Assembly: GCF_007655135.1 (NCBI RefSeq)
Contig: NC_045134.1
Span: 21,166,568 to 21,230,567 of the forward strand
DNA: 64,000 bases
Origin: Punica granatum
Taxonomy: Eukaryota; Streptophyta; Magnoliopsida; Myrtales; Lythraceae
Direction: 5' to 3'
Below, piece after piece: positions 46,601-58,255 of the stretch. A program made the translations under genes and the position numbers. Within the stretch, counting starts at the first letter, position 1. Each line of letters opens with the position of its first letter. The notes beneath the pieces were generated by a model. It was given only the letters and a program-made list of their open reading frames with translations, was not told the origin of the DNA and did no database searches.

Positions 46601-48100
46601 CATAATTGCAAACTCGGTTCAATTGGTCTAATTCAGGAGTCATTATATCATAATTTCCCTTTGGAAATTCTAACCCCAAAAGTTTGTCACTTTCACTAAC
46701 TTTCGAAATTTTGCATGCATACAGAACCTTGGACAGCATTGCATTTGCTTATGGTAAAGGAAAACTCAAGTTCTTCTTGGCCGATCCCCGTGCGATAATT
46801 GACATTGTAAGCCATGCATATATGTCTTTTCTTGATTGAATTCAGTATTATCACACGTATACATATATAAAATGATCCTAATCATGGGTCAGTCAACCAC
46901 ATCAGTAAACGTGATGGAATTAGACAAAAATTCATCTGCATTAGGACTTCATAATAAAGTACAGTAATCGATTTCGATTCCAATTCCAAAATGATGATAA
47001 CTTCCTCTTCTTCTTCTTCTTCTTGACAGATACCAGTCGACATGGTAGTGAATGCCATGATAATGGGAACGGTGATAAATAGTCATCACAAGCAGCTTTC
47101 TCCTCACAGTGAAGGCGACGAGCCCATCATATACCACCTGGGTTCATCCTCGAGAAACCCGATCACATTTGCAACTATTCAGAGCCTAACAAGGCAATAT
47201 TTTGTAAAGAACCCATGGATCAATGAAGATGGAAGGCCCGTCAAGGTCCGCAAGGCTAGAGTAATAAGCAGCATATCCAACTTCCGAATCTACATGACCC
47301 TCCGCTACTTAGTCTTCATCAAGGTTCGTTCGTTATGACTATTATAGAGATTTAGGCACAATTTCCCTATCATTTAGATAGACCATTGGCTACGGGCTTA
47401 GCGCATTCGTGAAACTAATTAATTCGAATGACTTGCAAGTACAAGATTCAAACAAGATTAAATATCAAAATTTGATGATATACAAGCTAGAGTTTTAACT
47501 CTGACTGAAACATTCTAGTATAGCAATGTTACTTATCACTAGCCAATTGTATTCGAATATCTATTCAAATTATTAATATATATATATATATATTGGATAT
47601 AAGCAAATTAATTATTATAGTAGACCACACAGTGTATTATTCGAACCCACGATAAAGCGAAGAAAAACTTTTTGTTTATCCTTATAGTTATTTGCTGTAG
47701 TATTCTTTTAATTTTCAGGTACTAAGATTGGCAAGTTCAGTGTTGTGCTTGCGAAAGCACGAGGAGTTGTACCTGAATATGAATCGAAAGGTGAAAGTGG
47801 CTCTTAAATTGTCAGACCTCTACAAACCCTACGTTTTCTTCAAGGGAATGTACGTATAGAAATTAACCATCATTAATGATCATACAAAGATTTTGTTTTC
47901 AATTCTAATTTCTGATGTTTATTTTTAATCAATGCAGATTTGATGACTCAAATACAGAAGCACTGAGAAAGGAAGCCAAGGAGAGGGGAGTGGATTTGGA
48001 AACCTTCAATTTTGATCCCAAAAGCATCATTTCTTGGGAGGACTACCTCATCAAAACTCATTTTCCCGGGATTCATCTAGCAATAAACACAAATAAATGA
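40259..48100 (+). CDS. Fatty acyl-CoA reductase (alcohol-forming), frameshift in exon 1
   Basis: Reduces long-chain fatty acyl-CoA to primary alcohols with NADPH, used for waxes, suberin or pollen wall. Nine exons with GT-AG junctions in phase: 40259-40333, 40446-40549, 44847-45138, 45395-45587, 45666-45830, 46725-46806, 47030-47323, 47719-47849, 47938-48100. Length is about 499 residues, normal for plant FARs. The NADPH loop [10 protein letters not shown] (residues 16-25) is in exon 1. [17 protein letters not shown] is in exon 3, and active-site Y232-AFT-K236 within [12 protein letters not shown] in exon 5. Exons 8-9 make the FAR C-terminal domain. Exon 1 lacks one base near 40299-40303: the ATG frame gives [11 protein letters not shown] and VTGATG lies one frame away, behind a stop. 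This is either a real knock-out or an assembly error. All other exons are open. The member of the FAR family cannot be named safely. Confidence 0.85.
41520..41705 (+). repeat. SINE family C copy in reductase intron 2
   Basis: A head with GTGGGTTGATTCAAGCGG and B-box GGGTTCGAGTTC, then AGAAAATCCACGCTGAGAGA and a GACCGACCCGGC box. It aligns loosely with 61855-62035. Confidence 0.5.
42766..42781 (-). mobile_element. CACTA-like terminus in reductase intron 2
   Basis: The minus strand reads CACTACAAGAATTTTG, the En/Spm-type end. The preceding bases (42600-42765) are rich in GGAAATTT and TCCGACG words, typical subterminal repeats. The opposite terminus was not located. Confidence 0.5.
43092..43540 (+). 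repeat. Two-fold tandem repeat of about 225 bp
   Basis: AAAGTTGTACCCCATGCAATTAAT at 43094 recurs as AAAGTTGTACCTCATGCAATTAAT at 43318. Both are followed by ATTTACGGTTAAAATAAATAAA and CCAAAAATATCATGCA. A partial third unit starts near 43690 (GAAGTTGTATCCACCTTAAT). Confidence 0.85.
44561..44611 (+). pseudogene. Decoy copy of reductase exon 3 start
   Basis: CTGCAGATCATTCAGAAAAGCTTGTTC closely resembles the true exon 3 boundary at 44843 (TGCAGATCATCAATAAAAGC...), including the bases before the acceptor. It ends after GGCTCAAACAT and no open exon follows. A partial local duplication that could compete for splicing. Confidence 0.6.
45831..46724 (+). other. Reductase intron 5 with CACTA-like remnant
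   Basis: TACTACAAGAAGTTTTGTTG at 45879 resembles a CACTA left end, followed by TTCCTGACGG. Between 46230 and 46480 there are many GGAAATTCC- or TTCCGATAG-like words, as in CACTA subterminal DNA. No right end was identified. Confidence 0.45.
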
Positions 48101-48441
48101 TCTTTACTATGAAGTCTATGATACATACACTTATAATATCATAAACAATGTCCCAGCATGCATCCTGCCGTGCCATCATGCAGTAATTTACTTGAATGTA
48201 CTGTACTTATATTTTTCTACTAAGGTATTGTAGATTAATCCCCTCCTTTATCGCGCTCGGGACTGAGCAGAGTAACCCGTAAGCATTTGGCGCTGTGTGG
48301 GTCGGCACCACGCAGTTACTTAAGTTGTGTTTTAACGGGCAAGCCTGCTAAAGGTTATCGCGTCAGGCCGGCCCGACCCGATTAATCACGTGAGACCTTC
48401 CCGACTCATTAGGATCCAATCTTCCCGCCTTGGCCACTTCA
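48101..48441. other. Intergenic region between reductase and PPR genes
   Basis: About 340 bp holds the reductase 3' region and the PPR promoter. 48240-48420 is GC-rich. No clear TATA box was seen. Confidence 0.5.
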
Positions 48442-50433
48442 ATGTCCAAACATCACATGAGACCTCTGCTCCAATTCCTCCATAATAACCGTTCCTTCTC
48501 TTCTTTGGCAGCTCCCGCCAAGAGAAATCCGCCATGGAACTCACCCACCAACGTGATCATCACCCACCCGGTCCTGCTAACCCTGGAATCTTGCTCTTCG
48601 ATGCCCCATCTCAAGCAAATCCATGCCCACATGACCCGCACCCGCCTCATCGCCCACACCTTCCCCGCCAGCCGCGTGCTGGCCTTCTCGGCCCTGTCTG
48701 ACTCTGCTGACATGGACTACGCCCGCGCCCTCTTCTCCCAGATCGAGGAACCCAATACTTTCATGTGGAACACCATGATCCGGGGCTACTGTAGGGCTGG
48801 TGTCCCATCGATGGGGATGCTCTTCTATCGCCGAATGGTTCGGGAATGCGTGGAGATGGACCAGCGGAGCTTCGTGTTCGCCCTCAAGGCGTGTGAGCTT
48901 CTCGGTGGAGTCCGTGTGGGGGAGTCTATGCATTGCAGGATCTGGAAGTTGGGTTTCGATTGCTATGTTCTGGTTAGGAACGGATTGATTCGGTTTTACT
49001 CGAAGTTCGGGTCTCCTGGGCTTGCTCGCAAAGTGTTCGATGAAAGCACCCTGAGTGATGTCGTCACATGGACTTCGATGATTGATGGTTATGCTATGAA
49101 TAACTTGCCGAACGAGGCTTTGGATCTCTTCGATTCGATGTTGGTGGGCGAGGTTGAGCCGAACGAGGTGACAATGATAGCCGTGATTTCTGCGTGCTCA
49201 CAGAAAGGGGATGTGAGCGTGGGGAGAAGGATTCATGAATTTATAACGAAGGAGAATTTGAGCTGTCGCCTAACTTTGCTCAATTCCCTGTTAGATATGT
49301 ACATCAAATGCGGTTGTTTGAGTGATGCGAGAGAGATTTTTGAGACATTGGAAACACGGGATGTCTTCTCGTGGACAAGTATGGTGAATGGATATGCGAA
49401 GTTCGGGGAGTTTGAGTCGGCGAGAAAGTTGTTTGATGCAATGCCCGAGAGGAATGTGGTCTCTTGGAATGCAATGATTGCTGGGTATTCCCAAAACAAC
49501 CAGCCGAAGGAGGCCTTGGAGTTGTTCCAAGAGATGTTAGAATCTGGTCTGGTTCCGATAGAGAACACCCTGGTGTGTGTCCTATCAGCTTGCGGGCAAA
49601 TGGGTTGCTTAGAAATGGGACGAATAATTCATGACCGATACATAAAGTCGAATAAGGTTCGCTTTGGTGTTATACTAGGAAATGCCCTGATTGACATGTA
49701 CGCGAAATGTGGGCAACTGGATTCAGCGGCATATGTGTTTCATGAAATGCCTGCTCGAGACATAGTCACGTGGAACTCTATGATCAACGGGTATGCAGTT
49801 CATGGCCGCGCCAAAGAAGCTCTGCTTCTTTTTGATCAGCTGAGAAGGAGTGGACTTAATCCTGATGATATCACTCTCGTAGGCATCCTCTCTGCTTGCA
49901 GTCATTGTGGATTGCTGAATGAAGCCCGAGAATACTTTGGAGATATGGAGAGAGAATTTGGGATTGAGCCCAAAGTCGAGCACTATGCTTGCATGATCGA
50001 CTTATATGGCAGAAACGGGCTGCTAGAAGAAGCCCATGAGTTACTGATGCAAATGCCACTGGAGCCGAGCGAATCTACTTGGGGGGCCCTTCTCAATGCC
50101 AGCAGGATGCACGGGAACATCGAGCTTGCTAAGCTTGCTGCAGGAAAGCTCATCGACTTGGATCCCAAAGACAGCGGGATATACGTTCTTTTGGCTAATA
50201 CTTTTGCGAAGGGTAAGAAATGGAGTGATGTGAGGGTGATCAGAAGTGCAATGAGGGTGAAAAATGTGAGGAAAGCTCCCGGGCAGAGCTTGATAGAGGT
50301 GGATGGTGAGTTTCATGAGTTCGTGGCTGCCGATGAGGCACACCCTCAATCGGAAGAGATTTATCGGGTTCTAGAGAATGTGACCTTGCAATGTGATTTG
50401 GCTTCTCTTTCAAAGGCTTCCATGATTAGGTGA
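48442..50433 (+). CDS. Pentatricopeptide repeat protein, PLS class, E type
   Basis: An intronless gene of 663 residues. The start is the ATG at 48442; an upstream in-frame TTG at 48430 is not used. PPR proteins bind organelle RNA in a sequence-specific way, and PLS proteins with E domains act mostly in C-to-U editing in mitochondria or plastids. The first 45 residues are rich in Arg, Ser and Leu with few acids, as in a targeting peptide. Repeats follow from HLKQIHAHMTRTRL onward, with typical blocks NTFMWNTMIRGYCRAG, DVVTWTSMIDGYAMNN, NVVSWNAMIAGYSQNN, ALIDMYAKCGQLDSA and DIVTWNSMINGYAVHG. The C-terminus carries E and E+ motifs (LLNASRMHGNIELAKLAAGK, YVLLANTFAKGKKWSDVR, PGQSLIEVDGEFHEFVAAD) and stops without a DYW domain, so a partner deaminase would be needed. 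It starts 341 bp after the reductase gene on the same strand. No frameshift or internal stop. Confidence 0.93.
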   Translation: MSKHHMRPLLQFLHNNRSFSSLAAPAKRNPPWNSPTNVIITHPVLLTLESCSSMPHLKQIHAHMTRTRLIAHTFPASRVLAFSALSDSADMDYARALFSQIEEPNTFMWNTMIRGYCRAGVPSMGMLFYRRMVRECVEMDQRSFVFALKACELLGGVRVGESMHCRIWKLGFDCYVLVRNGLIRFYSKFGSPGLARKVFDESTLSDVVTWTSMIDGYAMNNLPNEALDLFDSMLVGEVEPNEVTMIAVISACSQKGDVSVGRRIHEFITKENLSCRLTLLNSLLDMYIKCGCLSDAREIFETLETRDVFSWTSMVNGYAKFGEFESARKLFDAMPERNVVSWNAMIAGYSQNNQPKEALELFQEMLESGLVPIENTLVCVLSACGQMGCLEMGRIIHDRYIKSNKVRFGVILGNALIDMYAKCGQLDSAAYVFHEMPARDIVTWNSMINGYAVHGRAKEALLLFDQLRRSGLNPDDITLVGILSACSHCGLLNEAREYFGDMEREFGIEPKVEHYACMIDLYGRNGLLEEAHELLMQMPLEPSESTWGALLNASRMHGNIELAKLAAGKLIDLDPKDSGIYVLLANTFAKGKKWSDVRVIRSAMRVKNVRKAPGQSLIEVDGEFHEFVAADEAHPQSEEIYRVLENVTLQCDLASLSKASMIR

Positions 50434-50901
50434 CTGCCTTGGTTGCTGGTCAGAGAAGTTGACGATCATAGCACAATCGGATCCCTCGTGTGTCTCGGAG
50501 TTAGAGTGAGAGACTGGCAGCAGTCTATTTATGGAACTAAACTTGGCCCAAGTTGAATCACGAGGGATTACCCACGCGCAATTGGCGCAGTTCTGTGCTG
50601 ACACTGTCTAATGTGCTCCTCAAATTCTGCCTCCTCTTTAGTTCTCATCCCTGAAGAAATCTCTGAATGCTGCAGACTGCAGAGGCCCTGGGACTCGACA
50701 CAAAAGCATAGTATTTGGCACGAAAAATGCCCGTGCCCTCAGGGGCGAAACAATTACCTGTATTAATGGTGCTCGCCAGTGCCCTCGGCGGGCCAAGCGG
50801 TTACTGTCTTTATGGTTTTTAGCATCGTTGAGTTGCTAGTTGCATCCAAGTGGGAACCCACCGCAGCAGGGTATGCCGTGGTCATCCCCATAATGGATTA
50901 T

Positions 50902-50932
<31 letters not shown>

Positions 50933-52700
50933 GTATATATACGTGGACGATCACGGCAACTCGCGGTAATCCCTCTTCTGCAGCCGACGTAATTAATGGA
51001 AGCCGTAATTGGTATTCTGCGGCTCATGCATTAAATTAGGTTCATCCAATTGATTGACTCCATAGAAACTAAGCTAAATTAGATACAGAACAACCAAAAG
51101 CATAGTCAACCAAAATTGGAGTTTTTGCCCATCCTAGACTTCTTCTTGAAATTAATTCACAGAATAGACTTCCTCAAAAGTTATTTCTCAAAATAGATTC
51201 CCTGTTTCTTTATTATCTTTCTAGTCCCTATAACTCGTTGATTCGTTTCTTTTAAATCAATTTACAAAAAGCCTAATTTAGTTATTATCATGAATGAATT
51301 ATTTACATATTTGTTTTAAACATATCTTAAAATAAACTTTGCATAAATCAATCTATAAGGTTTATGGATAAAACTACAAAATACATGTCAGAATTTTATT
51401 AGGGCTTTGTCAAATTAAAAGTATATGAAACTAGGTAGGCATAATGTTTTTATGTAGAATAAAAAGAATTACGGGAATGTATATTTCTTTTTCTAGATTT
51501 ACGGGAATATATATTGACAATTGCAAACCAATTGATAGGAAATATGATTATAATAAACCTAGGAGAAGCTCCGGAATTAAAATTCTTTCCCTTAAAAAGA
51601 GTCTTAACAATGTACAAAATTATCATAGTTAAGATGTATAATCTTTATATAATCATTTTACATAATGAGAAATACACCAAATTTACAATAAATATGTTAT
51701 AAGGCATGCATGTACTAACAAAAATTATTCCCTATTGTTTTATTCCCATAGTTTTAAATTATTTTTAAAATATTGGATCCTTCACATAAAATTCTCAATT
51801 GTATTTTAAACAATTTATAACAAGAATTTCTCCAAGTATTCCTATTAATCAAATAGATTTTCTAGCTCACATACTCGGGTTAACATAACTCTTAAAAGTT
51901 TAAAAAGAAATCTTCAGTTATTTCTTATATAAATTTAAATTTAAATTGATGAGAGAAATCTATTAAAAATAATTTATTTGAAAAATAATTACCAAAAATT
52001 TATTTGAGAAAGAGTCATAATAATAAAACAGATTTTTTAAGGGATTTAGATGAAACAAATCAAAAGTTGTAGGACTAGAAGAATAATCAAAACAATAGTA
52101 TAAATCTACTTTCGGAAATAGTTTTTCGAGAAGTCTATTGTAGGAAATAGTTTCAAAAAGAAGTTTAGTTTGGGTAAAAACTGCCAAAATTGGGCACAGA
52201 GCTGGTCCTGGTATTTTCTTTTCCTTTTTACTAGGACAATGCTCGTGGCAACGCCGTGGATCGTTGTTTGGCAAATAGAAATAACATGTTCGATCCAATT
52301 TTCAGAAATTTATTACAATATCCAAGACCCAATGTGATAAGCTCATGAATTTCAAACAATTATTGAAGGAATGAATTTTAATTAGATCACTAATACAATT
52401 AGCATATATAAATAAATAGTTTATTTCTAAATCCGTGGTACATATTAAAACTAGTATAACATTAGAGTACACCATAATTGTATTCAAAGCTAAATATGCA
52501 AGAAAAGAAGTAAGAAAAACTTCTTTTGATTTCTCTTGTATTTATTCGTCCCTTCTTTTTCTGTCTTTTAAAGCGCTCGTTCTAGTTTATTTCTTAAAAA
52601 GAATACACTTGAATATATTTCTTAATTTTGATATATTGGTGCTTTATTTTAGACACCCATCATTTAGAGCGCATCACCATTTCCATCACTGACATGATCA
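50434..52700. other. Intergenic AT-rich DNA
   Basis: The first 200 bp are probable PPR 3' untranslated sequence. A compound (AT)n(AC)n microsatellite lies at 50902-50945. The rest is AT-rich, with no recognised gene. Confidence 0.5.
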
Positions 52701-53460
52701 GACTTTCATCTTTTCCTCAGCCTTCATCCCCATTCCTCCTCCTTCATTCGCAATCACCATCAGCTTCATCTCCTCCTTCAGCTCCCTAATCTCTACTTCT
52801 ACTGTCCCTTGGTTCCCTTGAAGCCACCGTGCTACTGTCACACTCCCTCGAGCTTCATAAGTTGCTAGTGTTGCCCTCTACTCCCTACCATACTGTGACT
52901 GTGCTTCTCCTCGATCTCCTCAACTCCCCATTGCTCGTCAACGCTGCGCTGCCCTCCCTCGAGCCTCGTGGTTGTTGGGCTATTGTCCATGCCCCTCCCA
53001 AGCTCAGTCCGTTGTTGCCGCTGCTCCTTTGCACCTCCCTTTGGCTCCATGGCTATTACCATCTTCATCCTCTGCCCTATCTCGACTCCCATCACTCATC
53101 CGACCTCCATCACCACCTCATTTCTTTTGCTACTTCTTCTTTCTCTTCTCTCCATAGCATTCTACATCTCCTATGTAGCCTTCTACATTACATCTCCTTT
53201 ATGGCCTCCTATATTTCTTTCATTACCATCTACATCACTACGATCTTCATTCTATCTCCTCCCCCAAAGCCTTCACCTTCATCATCGACATCACCATCTC
53301 TATGATGCTTCTGGTGCTCTAGGCCCTTCCCCTACTTGCTACTGTTGCTAGGGGTAGTCCAGGGCTCTTTTCTTGCTGCTAAGCTACTGTGTTACTGCTG
53401 TCCAGTCCCTTTTGGGCCTCCCTAAGCTACTGCAGTTGCCACTTTTGGGGATGAGAAAGA
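52701..53460. other. CT-rich low-complexity stretch
   Basis: Pyrimidine-rich on the plus strand (repeated CTCC, CATCAC, TTCATC). Frames of 158, 127 and 113 codons overlap in several phases, as expected of biased composition, and none has a known domain. It may be the interior of a decayed transposon. Confidence 0.4.
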
Positions 53461-53567
53461 ACGGGGGAGGGGAAGAGGAAGAACACGGGATGAAGAAGAA
53501 GAGGGGAATAGTTGAAAGGAAAAAGAAAATGGGCCGCCAATGGGATAGTTACATGTGGCAATTAACA

Positions 53568-53912
53568 ACCCATTAGTCAAATTTAACGGCCATGTAAGAA
53601 ATTCATGGTGGAGAATGGATGGAAGGTGACGATGTGCTAGATTTGGGAAAGATTTGAAACGATGTGCATTTTTGGAAAAAGTTTTTAAAGTACTTGCTAG
53701 ATTAGGGAATTTGTGAATATTACGTGGAGGATAATGGCCAACTATAGCAAATGTAACGGCCATGTAGGCATTTGATGGGGGAGTTTAGACGGAAAGAGAC
53801 AGCGTGCTAGATAAGGGAATATTTTGGAACTTTGTGTTTTTTTAGAAAATTTTAAAAGTTAGCGTTAGATTAGGGAATTTTTGAATGGTATGTGCCTTTT
53901 TAGGTTAAAAAC
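53568..53912 (+). repeat. Two-fold tandem repeat of about 170 bp
   Basis: TTAACGGCCATGTAAG (53583) recurs as GTAACGGCCATGTAGG (53753). Both are followed by GTGCTAGAT, a poly-T interval and AGATTAGGGAATTT. Divergence is moderate. Confidence 0.8.
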
Positions 53913-56037
53913 CCTTTGAAAAAATTAGATGTCACTTGGATTTGATTTGTAATGATCATATATCTGTTTTGATTTATATTAAAATATGAAAGGGATTTAC
54001 TCGATCCATATCATAAATTAATTATAATTGATTCATGTTATGTGAAAGACACATTCTTTTTTTTTAATGCGTACCATATTATGATGCACTTTCACTCTAT
54101 TAAGATTTGACAAAATAAGGATTGGGGACTAATTTATATATAATAGTAGATCTACACGTGCGTTGCACGTGAAATATTTTTCGATCGAGTTATAATGCAT
54201 ACTACTGAAATATAGGAAAATGTAGACATAATTTAAATTTCATTAAAAAATTTAAGCATATATAACATGCTTCATTACTTATCAAATATATATTATTAAT
54301 GGATCATCAAAATAAATTCATAAAACTTTAATTTAAATTAAAAGTAATTGTTGTGCCCAAACTAAAAAGAAAAAAAATTAAGTTGATTTACATATAGAAA
54401 TCTATTTATAAAAAATTTCAAAATTAATATTAACAATGAATCATACCTCTTATACCATCATTTATTTTTGCTTCCTCATATGCATTCAATTACATGAAAC
54501 AAAATCTCAATAGGCGATAGTGTTCAGAAACTAAATTTTATATGTACAAATATTTAAAATGGTATAAGTTTACCTAACTTGAGAATTGATATAATTTACC
54601 ATTGTAAAGAGTGGAAGACTAACGATCTTATCAGATCAATTACATTATCAAAGTCTTATGAAGAAGATTTAAACTTGTATCATGGAAGTATTAAGAAATA
54701 TAAATGTGTAGTTTTAACAAATAATATAACATATATATATATATATATATATATTATGAAAACATTATACATTAGGTGCTATTAGTTAATAAATTATTCA
54801 ATAAAGCACAATTTTTAATTATTAAACTAAATAAATGTTTTCAGTTTTTGATATTTCTGAAAATTCTTAGTAAAGAAGATTATTTATGAATTATTAATAA
54901 GTTTCAACTCTATGACTTTTACATACTTTTTTCACAATATATCATTTATTAAAATTTTAATTCTTAATGTTACATAAGTATTTTCCAATGAAATATTTAC
55001 TTAATATATTTTGAATTTTTACAGTTTTAATGATTACATAAGAAGCATGTTTGAATTACCCAATTTTCAAATAAATTAATTTTTTTCTATGTTTTTATAA
55101 TTTTCAAATATGTATTCCGTATTATTTCATGCAAACCTCAAGCTCCATGCCTAGTATTCAAGAATAGCTGGTTCAAAAATAAATATATTATGAATCTCTG
55201 ATTTTCCATGCTAATTTTTGTACACATATATATTTAAAGTATGAAAGATTGTATTATTAACATCATATATACTTGTAGTTGGACTTTTGAATAAATTATG
55301 CATCAAAACAAATGATAAGACAAAAACCCAATTATATTTTCATTGTATATAAAATGAGAGGGAAAGTACCATAAAATAAAAATAAGGCAATAAATTAATT
55401 AATAATACAAAACCTTGGCATTTGGCAAAGGGCAAGAACAAAATCAAGATAATTGGGATAGAAAAGAGTCAAATTTGTTGAAAATGACAAAAAAATCATA
55501 TACTCATAATTCTAACTTTTTGAAAAAAAAAAGAAACAAACTCAAAACTAATGAATAATTAATAATTATAATTAATCATTTTATGTGTAAAGTGGGTGTA
55601 ACTGTATTTTATCTAAAATTTTGTTTTAAGATCTCTGTCACATGAAATATATATATATGAAAATATAGTAATTAAAAATTTAAAAAATGACTCAATATAT
55701 AGACACAATTAAAAAATGCAGTTATAAAATCTTGCTTCACCAACCTAAATCTGCATTGGTAAATAAATATCAATAAGAGTTTGCCCATTCAAATCAAATG
55801 CCAGTTGTTTATCCTTCATAAAACTCCATAAAATTTTATTTACATGTATTCTTTAAATAAGGAAAAAAAGGAAACCTCATCTCTATACTTATCAAAAAAA
55901 TAAATATCGTCTCTCTTCCCTCCTTTGTGACCTTTCTCTTCAAGAAAAAATGTTGTCTCTGTCTTCTCTCTCACTCTCTCCTTCCTCCTCTCTTTTCTAT
56001 AAACTCCAACCAAACCCATGGCTTTTGGCTATGCTAC

Positions 56038-56039
<2 letters not shown>
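53913..56039. other. AT-rich intergenic DNA
   Basis: No gene. Near 54150-54175 the palindrome CACGTGCGTTGCACGTG resembles a Helitron 3' hairpin on the minus strand. An AT tract lies at 54730-54755. Confidence 0.45.

Positions 56040-56104
<65 letters not shown>
56040..56104. repeat. (TC)n microsatellite
   Basis: An uninterrupted TC dinucleotide tract of about 65 bp. It creates artificial Leu-Ser and Arg-Glu frames on the two strands. Confidence 0.97.
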
Positions 56105-56107
<3 letters not shown>

Positions 56108-57526
56108 GGAGAGATTGAGAAGTAGGAGCTTACGCTCGTGGATGAAAAATCTAAAATAAAGAATAAAAAATTGAATTACTGAAACTGTGCAGTTAGGATA
56201 TAATCTAAGATGAACATGGTGATAAATAGATTCTTTTTTACTTATTTCTTCATTCAAATATATTCAATGGCAATTAGAAATTCAAGATCATAGAAGCACA
56301 TGAAATAAGAATGATATTTCTTCGTCTACTTGAGATTAAATATGGATTGAAATAGTTGAATGGCCCAAGAAAAATAAAATAGTGTCAAGAGTATGTAGAA
56401 AAATTAAAGTGAGGGAAACAAGAGACGATCAAATAATCTCGAAACAATAGAAGAGTCGATGATATTATTGGAATAAAAACTAAAGTATGACCTTGAATAA
56501 GGGTTAAACAAAATACCACAGAGAAATATTCCTTGCTGATGACATGCAAAAACCTATAAAATAAAATAAAATAGATATTTTACAAGAGAGATTACATACC
56601 TTTTTTATGCCATAGGAAGACGATCAATGAGATTTTCAAGCAATAAGACTGAGAATTTCGAGAGACATTTCATTGAATTGTTAGAGAGAAGAATTTCATA
56701 TGGAAAAGGGGAAAGTTTGAATGGTTTGTCATATGTCTCTTCAAAAACTGGAAATTATATATAGTAGCAATAAATACACATTTTCAAATAGTCATGTCCG
56801 TTTAGATCAATCACATCATTTCATCGACCAATCATATTTTTTCAAATATAAAATATGAAATTAAACATTTCTTTTATTATGGCATTTATGATGATTAATT
56901 ATACTTGCATTTATTTAATCATTAGATTTGATTGCCTAATTACATTATAGTTTTCTTTTTATAATTTTTTTTGTTTATGCTAAAAACATATTTTTCAAAT
57001 AAAATAAAAAAGTGACATGTGAATTTTATTTCATCATGAGTAGTGCAATGGGATCTTAAGAAATTATTTTTGCTCGCATTTTCTGAGAGAAAGGAAATCA
57101 GTCAATAACCAAAAGGTATGGTGATTTAAAAAATTAGAATTTATTATTTAATTATGGGAGTATAATCATAATATCATTATGATAAGTGAGGGTCAAATGG
57201 GAAGAAAAATGGAAGAAATACTATAGGAGGGATCGTACTTTTGTATATAGTATAAACATAGATGTAGATTTAGATTTATAGAACCATATCTGAGGTTTCA
57301 ACAGTTTCTTCTTCGAAATGTATTTGTTAGTGTGAAAAGCATATAAGTGTAAGTGTCTTTTCAATAGTTATTTTCACTTATATTATTTGTGTGAAAGGAC
57401 ACTAATCAAAAGGTATGATAATTATAAGAACTGGTCGTGGAAGGGATAGAATTGTATTGTCATTATAAAATTGAGGGCAAATTAGAACAAAATATTACAA
57501 AGAAAGCATGTATCTAGGCAGATAAC
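56105..57526. other. AT-rich intergenic DNA
   Basis: No gene or clear repeat with ends. Short words shared with the tandem units to the right, such as CTTTTGTATATAGTATA near 57238, suggest related decayed repeats. Confidence 0.4.
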
Positions 57527-58255
57527 AAAATATATATTGTATTTCAAAATTTTATAGAGCATATGTACCTACAATGAAAAATAAATCTTTCAAAAGGGCC
57601 TTTCAAAATGGACGTCAAGCGACAGTTGGTGAGAATTCACAATGAGTACAAAGACAGAACATAAATATATTGCTAAGGGTGCGATCAAAAGTCATGAGCC
57701 GAACGTGTATGAGGAAAAGTCACGAGAGTATTTTTGAAATTATTAAAATTGGAGGAACACCTTACTAAGGGTACGATCAAAGTCACGAGCCAAAAGCATA
57801 TGAGGAAAAGTCACGATAATATAAGGGTATTTTTGAAAGTATTAAAATTGGAGAAACACTTTTGAAGTGCTCATACTTTTATATATAGTACAGATAATAA
57901 AATATAAATTGTATTTCAAAATTTTATAAAGCAGATGTAACTGCAATGAAGGATAAATATTACAAAGAGACGTCAAGCGACAGTTAGAGAGAATTCACAA
58001 TGAGTACAAGACGAAACATAAATATATTGCTAAAGGTACAATCAAAAGTCAAGAATCGAAAGTGTATGAGAAAAAGTCACGAGAATATTTTCGAAATTAT
58101 TAAAATGGAGAAACACATTACTAAGGGTACGATCAAAAGTCACGACCTGAAAGTGTATGACAAAAGTCACGAGAGTATAAAGGTATTTTCGAAATTATTA
58201 AAATTGGAAAAACACTTTTGAAGTGTTCATACTTTTATATATGGTGTACATATAT
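57527..58255 (+). repeat. Two-fold tandem repeat of 373 bp
   Basis: Unit 1 (57527-57899) and unit 2 (57900-58255) share TTGTATTTCAAAATTTTATA, GACGTCAAGCGACAGTT, GAGAATTCACAATGAGTACA and a terminal TTTTGAAGTG.TCATACTTTT box. Each unit also has an internal double of ACTAAGGGTACGATCAAAAG-like text, so there are four related subunits in all. Confidence 0.88.

Noticed and set aside
48430..48441. TTG start 12 bp upstream of the PPR ATG
   Set aside because: Plant nuclear genes rarely start at TTG, and an in-frame ATG lies at 48442.
52829..53351. Overlapping frames of 127-158 codons, rich in Leu, Ser and Pro
   Set aside because: Open in several phases because the DNA is pyrimidine-rich; no domain, no exon structure.
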